From Salinarimonas sp051117315 (lineage in GTDB: Bacteria; Pseudomonadota; Alphaproteobacteria; Rhizobiales; Beijerinckiaceae): DNA of 8,845 bases. The stretch spans positions 1-8,845 of the forward strand of contig JBNPEA010000103.1 in the NCBI GenBank assembly GCA_051117315.1. Direction: 5' to 3'. The notes under the pieces are model-generated. The model was not told the origin of the DNA and did no database searches. It saw only the letters and a program-made list of their open reading frames with translations. The position numbers and the translations under genes are program-made. Below, in pieces: positions 1 to 4,692 of the stretch. The first letter of the stretch is position 1. Every line of letters begins with the position of its first letter.

Positions 1-56
1 CCGGGGGGCGGGCCCGCGTCGCCGGGGGGCGGGCCGAGGCCGCCGGGCGGCGGGCC
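1..56 (+). repeat. G-rich 21-bp periodic repeat inside smc
   Basis: Three copies of a CCGGGSGGCGGGCC-like unit start at 1, 22 and 43, exactly 21 bp apart. In the smc frame this encodes GGRA-xxx units of seven residues, one coiled-coil heptad each. The runs of G could also form a G-quadruplex. Only the end of the array may be visible, because it begins at the window edge. Confidence 0.6.
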
Positions 57-1214
57 ACGCTCCAGGGGCTGGTCCGCGAGGCCGGGCGCGCCGCCGAGCG
101 CCGGGCCGCGCTCGTCTCCGAGATCGCCTCCTGGCGCGACCGCGACGCCCGCGCCCGCGAGAGCGTGGAGGAGATCGCCGAGCGGCTCGATACGACCCGC
201 GACGAGCTCGAGACCCTGCGCGAGGCGCCCGACGACTTCGCCCTGCGCCGCCGCCGGCTGATGGCCGAGATCGAGAGCGCCGAGGCCGGCCGCCGCGAGG
301 CTGCCGACCGGCTCGCCGAAGGCGAGCGCCTATCGGCGCAGGCCGATCGCGACGCCCGCGCCGCGCTCGACGCGCTCTCCGCCGCGCGCGAGGCGTCGGC
401 CGGCGCCGAGGCCCGCCGCGAGGCGCAGGAGGTGCGCCTCGCGGCCTTTCTCCAGGCGATCCGTGACGGGTTCGAGACCGACGTCGCCGGTCTCCACGCG
501 CTCGCCGGCATCGAGCCGGGGGACGACCTGCCGGAGCAGACGGCGACGGAGGCGGCGCTGCTCTCGCTCAAGGGCGATCGCGAGCGGCTCGGCGCGGTGA
601 ACCTGCGCGCCGAGGACGAGCTCGCCGAGGTCGAGACCCGCAAGGCCTCGCTGGCGGCCGAGCGCGACGACCTCGTCGAGGCGATCCGCCGGCTGCGCGG
701 CGCGGTGGCGAGCCTCAACAAGGAGGGCCGCGAGCGGCTGCTCGCCGCCTTCGCCGTGGTGAACGGGCATTTCGAGACGTTGTTCACGACGCTGTTCGGC
801 GGCGGCACGGCGCAGCTGACGCTCGTCGACTCGGACGATCCGCTGGAGGCCGGCCTCGAGATCCTGGCGCGCCCTCCGGGCAAGAAGCCGCAGACGATGA
901 CGCTCCTCTCCGGCGGCGAGCAGGCGCTCACCGCCACGGCGCTGATCTTCGCGGTGTTCCTGACCAATCCCTCGCCGATCTGCGTGCTCGACGAGGTGGA
1001 CGCGCCGCTCGACGACGCCAATGTCGAGCGCTACTGCGACTTGCTCGACGGCATGGCGGGCTCGACGAGGACGCGCTTCCTCGTCATCACCCACAACCCG
1101 ATCACCATGGCGCGGATGGATCGGCTGTTCGGCGTCACCATGGCCGAGCGCGGCGTGTCGCAGCTGGTGTCGGTGGACCTGGAGCGCGCCGAGCGGCTGG
1201 CGGAAGCCTCCTGA
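3..1214 (+). CDS. smc: Chromosome segregation protein SMC, C-terminal part (5' end lies outside the window)
   Basis: This is the C-terminal third of SMC, the ATPase of the bacterial condensin complex that folds and separates chromosomes together with ScpA and ScpB. The frame is open from base 3, so 403 residues are visible and the N-terminal head (Walker A), hinge and first coiled coil lie upstream. The first ~200 visible residues are Arg/Glu/Ala-rich coiled coil returning from the hinge. The SMC-typical LGAVNLRAEDE segment (about 589-621) follows, then the C-terminal head. The head has the ABC signature LSGGEQALTA (906-935), the Walker B/D-loop ICVLDEVDAPLDD with its Asp at 990 and catalytic Glu at 993, and the switch histidine in VITHNPITMARMDRLFGVTM. 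The head looks intact and functional. A GTG at 165 could be mistaken for a start, but coiled-coil sequence continues in frame upstream of it. The stop is followed by a separate promoter for atpI, so smc is probably not co-transcribed with the ATP synthase genes from that promoter. Confidence 0.95.
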   Translation, partial: GGRARVAGGRAEAAGRRATLQGLVREAGRAAERRAALVSEIASWRDRDARARESVEEIAERLDTTRDELETLREAPDDFALRRRRLMAEIESAEAGRREAADRLAEGERLSAQADRDARAALDALSAAREASAGAEARREAQEVRLAAFLQAIRDGFETDVAGLHALAGIEPGDDLPEQTATEAALLSLKGDRERLGAVNLRAEDELAEVETRKASLAAERDDLVEAIRRLRGAVASLNKEGRERLLAAFAVVNGHFETLFTTLFGGGTAQLTLVDSDDPLEAGLEILARPPGKKPQTMTLLSGGEQALTATALIFAVFLTNPSPICVLDEVDAPLDDANVERYCDLLDGMAGSTRTRFLVITHNPITMARMDRLFGVTMAERGVSQLVSVDLERAERLAEAS

Positions 1215-1215
1215 G

Positions 1216-1231
1216 GCGCGCGGGCGCGCGC
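1216..1231 (+). terminator. Possible weak smc terminator hairpin
   Basis: Two bases after the smc stop, GCGCGC (1216-1221) pairs with GCGCGC (1226-1231) around a GGGC loop. A T-rich stretch (about 1251-1269) follows only 20 bases later, so it is not a canonical intrinsic terminator. It may be chance in GC-rich DNA. Confidence 0.25.
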
Positions 1232-1297
1232 GGCGATTCTCTCCAGATCGGTGTTTTGCTCTTTCATTTCAGAGGTTTAACGCAGGTGCGAGCGTCC

Positions 1298-1326
1298 TTG
1301 ACAGGGGGGAGACCCGCACATATGGT
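1298..1326 (+). promoter_or_regulatory. Sigma-70-type promoter of the atp F0 operon
   Basis: A perfect -35 hexamer TTGACA (1298-1303), a 17-bp spacer and a TATGGT -10 (1321-1326) lie in the 169-bp gap between smc and atpI. Transcription would begin near 1333, giving a leader of about 50 bases before the atpI ATG. The most AT-rich patch of the gap (about 1251-1280) lies just upstream. Position, spacing and orientation all fit the main promoter of the F0 operon. The call is from sequence match only. Confidence 0.7.
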
Positions 1327-1383
1327 GCGCCCGGCTTCAGGGGCTTGGCCTTTCTCGTTCTCACGGTCCGCGCTGGCACGATC

Positions 1384-1797
1384 ATGGGTGATCCCACAGG
1401 GCGGAACGACGAGGGCGACGAGGGGTCGGGCACCGGTGACGAGGCCGACCTGTCCGCGAGGCTCCGCCGTCTCGACACGCGCCTGGGCGATGCCCGCTCG
1501 AAGCGCGATAGCGACGCGCGGGCCGGTTCCCGAGCGGCGTCCGACATGTCCGGCCTCGGAAAGGCGCTGCGCTTTTCCGCGGAGTTCATCGCGGGCATCT
1601 TCGCGGGGACCGGTGTCGGCTGGGCGCTGGACCAGGTCGCCGGCACGTCGCCGTGGGGGATGATCGTCGGGCTCGTTCTCGGCTTCGCTGCGGGCATGCT
1701 GAACATCATGCGTGCCGCGGGGGAGTTGAATCGCACGCCGCGCTCGGGTAGGTCCCCGGGCGACGAGCGGCGCGGGCCGGGCGACGGCGCCCGCTGA
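1384..1797 (+). CDS. atpI: ATP synthase accessory protein I (AtpI)
   Basis: AtpI is a small membrane protein encoded first in many F0 operons. In other bacteria it helps assemble the c-ring and has been linked to Mg2+ supply, but it is not part of the finished enzyme. The 137-residue product has a charged N-terminal region with the typical LSARLRRLDTRLGDAR segment (about 23-38). Two hydrophobic helices follow (about 64-86 and 90-110), rich in glycine as usual for the family (AGIFAGTGVGWALDQ and GMIVGLVLGFAAGMLNIMR), then a basic tail. The ATG at 1384 is chosen because it sits about 50 bases below the promoter and gives the usual family length. No clear Shine-Dalgarno precedes it, which suggests low expression. 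The frame is open further upstream into smc, but that part does not look like protein. atpB follows after 46 bases. Confidence 0.9.
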   Translation: MGDPTGRNDEGDEGSGTGDEADLSARLRRLDTRLGDARSKRDSDARAGSRAASDMSGLGKALRFSAEFIAGIFAGTGVGWALDQVAGTSPWGMIVGLVLGFAAGMLNIMRAAGELNRTPRSGRSPGDERRGPGDGAR

Positions 1798-1843
1798 GGC
1801 CGGGACCCGCCGAGGATCGGCGCTGAACGAGGACTGGAACACG

Positions 1844-2593
1844 ATGGCGAGCCCGGTCGAGCAGTTCGAGATCAAGGAGATCGTCAGCTTCGGCACGATC
1901 GGGGACGCGCCCATCGCGTTCACCAATTCCGGCCTCTACATGCTGATCGTGGTGGGCCTCATCCTCGGCGTGATGAGCGTGGCGACGCGCAACGTCGCCC
2001 TGATCCCGGGCCGATGGCAGTCCTTCGGCGAGACGCTCTACGAGTTCGTCGCCAACATGCTGCGCGATGCGACCGGCAAGGAGGGGATGAAGTTCTTCCC
2101 CCTCGTCTTCTCGCTCTTCCTGTTCGTGCTCGTCGGCAACCTCGTCGGGATGGTGCCGACCGCCTTCACCATCACGAGCCACATCATCGTCACCTTCGCG
2201 CTGGCGATGCTGGTGATCGGCACGGTGGTGATCTACGGCTTCGTCAAGCACGGGACGCACTTCCTCGGGCTGTTCGTGCCGTCGGGTGTGCCCGGCTGGC
2301 TCCTGCCCTTCATCACCCTGATCGAGGTGATCTCCTTCCTGTCGCGTCCGATCAGCTTGAGCCTGCGCCTTTTCGCCAACATGCTGGCGGGGCACATCGC
2401 GCTGAATGTGTTCGCCACCTTCATCGTCTCGCTGCTCGGCGCCGGCGGTCTCGTCGCCGTGCTCGCGCCCCTGCCCCTGCTGATGACGTTCGCCATGGTC
2501 GGCTTCGAGATCTTCGTCGCCGCGCTGCAGGCCTATGTCTTCGCGGTGCTCACCTGCATCTACCTCAACGACGCGCTGCATCCCGGACACTGA
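1844..2593 (+). CDS. atpB: F0F1 ATP synthase subunit a
   Basis: Subunit a is the stator channel protein of F0. It carries the two proton half-channels against the rotating c-ring. At 249 residues it has the usual length and a run of five to six hydrophobic helices. The hallmark segment SLSLRLFANMLAGH (171-184) contains the essential arginine R175 (E. coli aR210). Position 184 is His where E. coli has Glu219, and position 222 (VGFEIFVAALQAY) is Glu where E. coli has His245. This is the reciprocal pair seen in the mitochondrial/alphaproteobacterial lineage. The start at 1844 is preceded by a GAGG (1829-1832) about 11 bases away and gives the typical MASPVEQFEI N-terminus. The gene is second in the F0 operon, with atpE 59 bases downstream. 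Confidence 0.97.
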   Translation: MASPVEQFEIKEIVSFGTIGDAPIAFTNSGLYMLIVVGLILGVMSVATRNVALIPGRWQSFGETLYEFVANMLRDATGKEGMKFFPLVFSLFLFVLVGNLVGMVPTAFTITSHIIVTFALAMLVIGTVVIYGFVKHGTHFLGLFVPSGVPGWLLPFITLIEVISFLSRPISLSLRLFANMLAGHIALNVFATFIVSLLGAGGLVAVLAPLPLLMTFAMVGFEIFVAALQAYVFAVLTCIYLNDALHPGH

Positions 2594-2610
2594 GGCGGAT
2601 CGGCGTACTC

Positions 2611-2646
2611 GTCCCAACCCCCAACCACGCTTCACATCTCGAGGAG
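2611..2646 (+). promoter_or_regulatory. G-poor leader and strong ribosome binding site of atpE
   Basis: The 30 bases 2611-2640 contain only two G residues in an otherwise GC-balanced, GC-rich sequence, so the RNA should be unstructured. They lead directly into GAGGAG (2641-2646), six bases before the atpE ATG and the strongest Shine-Dalgarno of the operon. E. coli atpE is known to have a comparable unstructured translational enhancer. That this one acts the same way is inference. Confidence 0.5.
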
Positions 2647-2652
2647 TAGACA

Positions 2653-2901
2653 ATGGATCCCGAAACCCTGGCCCTGTCGGCCGACGCGTACAAGTACCTC
2701 GGCGCCGGCCTGGCCTGCATCGGGATGGGCCTCGCCGCCATGGGCGTGGGCAACATCTTCGGCAACTTCCTCTCCGGCGCCCTGCGCAACCCGTCGGCGT
2801 CCGACGGCCAGTTCGCCCGCGCGTTCATCGGCGCGGCGCTGGCCGAGGGCCTGGGCATCTTCTGCCTGGTCGTGGCGCTGGTCCTCCTCTTCGTCGCGTA
2901 A
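2653..2901 (+). CDS. atpE: F0F1 ATP synthase subunit c (proteolipid)
   Basis: Subunit c forms the rotating membrane ring, and each copy carries one proton. The 82-residue protein is a two-helix hairpin. Helix 1 (about 14-42) contains the small-residue packing motif GAGLACIGMGLAAMGVGNIFG. The polar loop has the conserved R45-N46-P47 that contacts the F1 central stalk. Helix 2 (about 56-81) carries the proton-binding carboxylate E65 in AALAEGLGIF. There is no sodium-type Gln/Thr/Ser pattern beside it, so the ring is expected to be proton-driven. The length is slightly above the common 75-79 residues and typical of alphaproteobacteria. The start is fixed by the strong GAGGAG six bases upstream. 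A G-poor leader precedes it and two stem-loops follow, which fits the need to make c in large excess over the other subunits. Confidence 0.97.
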   Translation: MDPETLALSADAYKYLGAGLACIGMGLAAMGVGNIFGNFLSGALRNPSASDGQFARAFIGAALAEGLGIFCLVVALVLLFVA

Positions 2902-2918
2902 GCGGCGGCGTGGTTCGG

Positions 2919-2940
2919 GGCCTCCCGCCCGCGGGAGGCC
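2919..2940 (+). promoter_or_regulatory. Intercistronic stem-loop after atpE (hairpin 1)
   Basis: GGCCTCCCGC (2919-2928) and GCGGGAGGCC (2931-2940) are perfect inverted repeats, giving a nine- to ten-base-pair GC stem 17 bases after the atpE stop. No U-tract follows, so it is unlikely to be a full terminator. A partial terminator or a 3'-end stabiliser of an atpI-B-E transcript is more likely. Confidence 0.6.
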
Positions 2941-2964
2941 GCCTCTCCAGACGGCACGTGTCGC

Positions 2965-2985
2965 GCCGGGCCATCCGCGCCCGGC
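2965..2985 (+). promoter_or_regulatory. Intercistronic stem-loop after atpE (hairpin 2)
   Basis: GCCGGGC (2965-2971) pairs with GCCCGGC (2979-2985) around a seven-base loop, 24 bases after hairpin 1 and ahead of the b' ribosome binding site. It is shorter and less certain than hairpin 1. The two together fill most of the 110-base gap. Confidence 0.45.
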
Positions 2986-3011
2986 AGACGCTTTGAAAGG
3001 GCGTTGACGCC

Positions 3012-3551
3012 ATGGCATCTCCCACGGAGGTAGCGGGCGAGGCCGTCGCAAACGGCGGCAGCGCATTCCCGCCTTTCGAGACGAGCACCTTCCCGTCGCA
3101 GCTGATCTGGCTCGCGATCGCGTTCGGGCTGCTCTACTACGTGATGAACCGCGTGATCGTGCCGCGCTTCCACGGCATCGTGGAGACCCGCGACGTCACC
3201 GTCGCGCGCGATCTCGACGCCGCCGCGACGGCGAAGCGGGACGCGGAGACGGCCGGCACCGCCTACGACGAGGCGCTCGCCTCGGCCAAGGCCAACGCCC
3301 AGGCGATCGCGTCCAAGACCCGCGACGCCATGCAGGCGGACGCCGACGCCAAGCGCAAGGCGCTCGAGGACGATCTCGCGGAGCGGCTCGCCGCCGCCGA
3401 GGCGCAGATCTCCGCCCGCAAGGCGGAGGCCATGACCAACGTCCGCACCATCGCGGAGGAGACGGCGCAGGCGATCGTGGAGCGCATCACCGGGCAGGCG
3501 CCGGCGCCGGGCACCGTGTCGGCGGCGCTCGACGGCCAGGCCGCGGGCTGA
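3012..3551 (+). CDS. atpF2: F0F1 ATP synthase subunit b' (second b-type stator subunit)
   Basis: Subunit b' pairs with subunit b to form the peripheral stalk that holds F1 against F0. It occurs in photosynthetic bacteria, chloroplasts and alphaproteobacteria, where a b/b' heterodimer replaces the b homodimer of E. coli. The 179-residue protein has a polar N-terminal extension (1-26), one membrane helix (about 27-50, SQLIWLAIAFGLLYYVMNRVIVP), then IVETRD (56-61) at the membrane exit. A long Ala/Lys/Glu coiled coil runs to about residue 160. The extended N-terminus ahead of the helix distinguishes it from b. The ATG at 3012 has only a distant AAGGG (to 3001, ten bases away), weaker than that of atpE, which fits one copy per complex. 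atpF starts ten bases after its stop. Confidence 0.94.
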   Translation: MASPTEVAGEAVANGGSAFPPFETSTFPSQLIWLAIAFGLLYYVMNRVIVPRFHGIVETRDVTVARDLDAAATAKRDAETAGTAYDEALASAKANAQAIASKTRDAMQADADAKRKALEDDLAERLAAAEAQISARKAEAMTNVRTIAEETAQAIVERITGQAPAPGTVSAALDGQAAG

Positions 3552-3561
3552 GGAGAGCGAG

Positions 3562-4056
3562 ATGGACATCTTCGGCTCCACCTACTTCTGGCAGGCGCTT
3601 TCGACGATCGCGCTGATCTGGCTCTTGTGGCACTACAAGGTGTTCCACCGCATGGGCGCGGCCCTCGACAAGCGCGGCGAGCGCATCGCCGCCGAGCTCG
3701 ACGAGGCGCGGCGCCTGCGCGCGGACGCCGAGTCGCTGCTGCGCGAGTACGAGGTCAAGCGCGCCAACGCCGAGAAGGAGGCAGAGGCGATCGTCATGGC
3801 CGCCCGCGAGGAGGCCGAGCGCATCCAGGTCGAGGCCGAGGAGCGGCTGAACGCCTTCGTGGCGCGGCGCACCAAGGCCGCCGAGGACAAGATCGCCGCC
3901 GCCGAGCAGCAGGCGATGATCGAGGTCCGCGACGCCGCCATCGCGTCCGCCGTCTCCGCCTCAGAGACCGTTCTGCGCCAGCAGGCGAGCGGCCCCGAGG
4001 GCGAGCGCTTCCTGCGCGACGGGCTCGGCCAGATCCGCGGCCGCCTCGCCAGCTGA
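3562..4056 (+). CDS. atpF: F0F1 ATP synthase subunit b
   Basis: This is the second subunit of the peripheral stalk and the b' partner. The 164-residue protein begins almost directly with its membrane helix (about 6-27, STYFWQALSTIALIWLLWHYKVF). The conserved LDKRGERIAAELDEARRLR segment (35-53) follows, then a charged coiled coil to about residue 140, and a short C-terminal part that docks on F1 delta. Its AGGAGA ribosome binding site (3551-3556) overlaps the stop codon of b', so the two stator subunits are likely translationally coupled and made in equal amount. It is the last gene of the operon. A strong hairpin starts 28 bases downstream, and the next gene is on the opposite strand. The F1 genes are not in this window, as expected for the split operon of this group. 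Confidence 0.95.
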   Translation: MDIFGSTYFWQALSTIALIWLLWHYKVFHRMGAALDKRGERIAAELDEARRLRADAESLLREYEVKRANAEKEAEAIVMAAREEAERIQVEAEERLNAFVARRTKAAEDKIAAAEQQAMIEVRDAAIASAVSASETVLRQQASGPEGERFLRDGLGQIRGRLAS

Positions 4057-4084
4057 GCGGCAGACGCGCGCTTCCCGTCGATCA

Positions 4085-4122
4085 CGAACGCCCCGCCGTC
4101 CGGAAGGACGGCGGGGCGTTCG
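4085..4122. terminator. Convergent terminator hairpin between atpF and the MerR gene
   Basis: A perfect 17-base-pair inverted repeat, CGAACGCCCCGCCGTCC (4085-4101) with its complement at 4106-4122, is closed by a GGAA loop of the stable GNRA class. It lies between two convergent genes (stops at 4056 and 4163), so it can serve both. On the plus strand the following bases are CGTTCTCC, a poor U-tract. Such hairpins are common at gene ends in GC-rich genomes. Confidence 0.8.
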
Positions 4123-4162
4123 CGTTCTCCGATATGACGATTCGGCGCGCCGCTGACGAACC

Positions 4163-4579
4163 TCAGTGCCGCGCGTGCAGGCACTGCTCGTGGTCGGCGA
4201 GGACCTCGATGATGCGGCACTGCGCCACGGTGTCGTTGGCGCAGGCGAGCATGGACCGCAGCTCGTCGCGCAGGGCCGCGAGCCGCGCGATCCGGTCCTC
4301 GACGTCGGCGAGGTGGGCGCGGGTGATGGCGTGCGCCTCGCCGCAGGCCCGCCCGGGGTCCGCCGCCATGGCGAGGAGCTCGCGGATCGCCTCGATCTCG
4401 AAGCCGAGATCGCGGGCATGGCGCACGAAGCCGAGCCGAGCGAGATGCGTCGCGTCGTAGCGGCGCTGCCCGCCCGCGCTGCGCGCGGGCTCCGGAAGGA
4501 GGCCGATGCTCTCGTAGTAGCGTATCGTCGGCACCTTCACGCCGGTGCGGCGGGACAGATCCCCGATCGACAGAACCAT
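4163..4579 (-). CDS. MerR-family divalent heavy-metal-responsive regulator (CadR/PbrR/ZntR-like)
   Basis: This is a dimeric metal-sensing activator that binds between -10 and -35 of its target promoter and untwists it when metal binds. The 138 residues begin with the MerR winged helix (about 3-70): IGDLSRRTGVKVPTIRYYESIGLLPEP, then GGQRRYDATHLARLGFVRHARDLGF. A dimerisation helix follows (about 80-112), then the metal loop. Cysteines lie at 79, 113 and 121. A Cys near 79 marks divalent-metal sensors, whereas the copper sensor CueR has Ser there, and 113/121 bracket the metal loop. The tail HEQCLHARH adds H130, C133, H135 and H138 as possible extra ligands. The gene is divergent from a ZntA-type ATPase with a shared 105-bp region, so Zn(II), Cd(II) or Pb(II) are the likely inducers. 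Which one cannot be told from sequence. The start at 4579 gives the typical MVLSIGDLSRRTGV N-terminus. The frame stays open far upstream, but only as antisense of the ATPase gene. Confidence 0.92.
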   Translation of the reverse strand: MVLSIGDLSRRTGVKVPTIRYYESIGLLPEPARSAGGQRRYDATHLARLGFVRHARDLGFEIEAIRELLAMAADPGRACGEAHAITRAHLADVEDRIARLAALRDELRSMLACANDTVAQCRIIEVLADHEQCLHARH

Positions 4580-4592
4580 CGTCGCGACCCTC

Positions 4593-4623
4593 TTGAAGCT
4601 CCAGTCGCTAGAGGCATTAGCCT
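4593..4623 (+). promoter_or_regulatory. MerR-type promoter/operator of the metal ATPase gene
   Basis: TTGAAG (4593-4598) and TAGCCT (4618-4623) are separated by 19 bp, the over-long spacer that MerR-family activators require. The spacer holds an imperfect dyad, CTCCAG (4599-4604), TCG, CTAGAG (4608-4613), with five of six pairs complementary. It resembles the CTCTA/TAGAG-type operators of zinc, cadmium and lead regulators. The -10 match is weak, as expected for an activated promoter. Binding by the neighbouring regulator is inferred. Confidence 0.6.
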
Positions 4624-4650
4624 GCGACGCGAGTCGGATCAACGAGTCCG

Positions 4651-4692
4651 GGGATCGAGGACGAGGGATCGAGGACGAGGGATCATGGACGA
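4651..4692 (+). repeat. 14-bp tandem repeat that carries the ATPase ribosome binding site and start codon
   Basis: GGGATCGAGGACGA occurs twice exactly (4651-4664 and 4665-4678) and a third time with two changes (4679-4692), which turn GAG into ATG and create the start codon. Each perfect copy carries Shine-Dalgarno-like GAGGACGAGGG sequence. Because 14 is not a multiple of three and the perfect copies lie before the start, copy-number change would alter the leader and not the protein. Confidence 0.85.

Noticed and set aside
1021..1383. Upstream extension of the AtpI frame into smc
   Set aside because: The extension is a shadow of smc and of the promoter region. The promoter at 1298-1326 lies inside it, so translation must begin downstream.
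1706..2653. Minus-strand frame opposite atpB
   Set aside because: Its Asp/Glu/His/Arg-rich composition is the complement of atpB membrane-helix codons. It has no recognisable motif.
2919..2940. Hairpin after atpE as a full operon terminator
   Set aside because: No U-tract follows, and the b' and b genes continue on the same strand with no promoter I can recognise between, so complete termination is unlikely.
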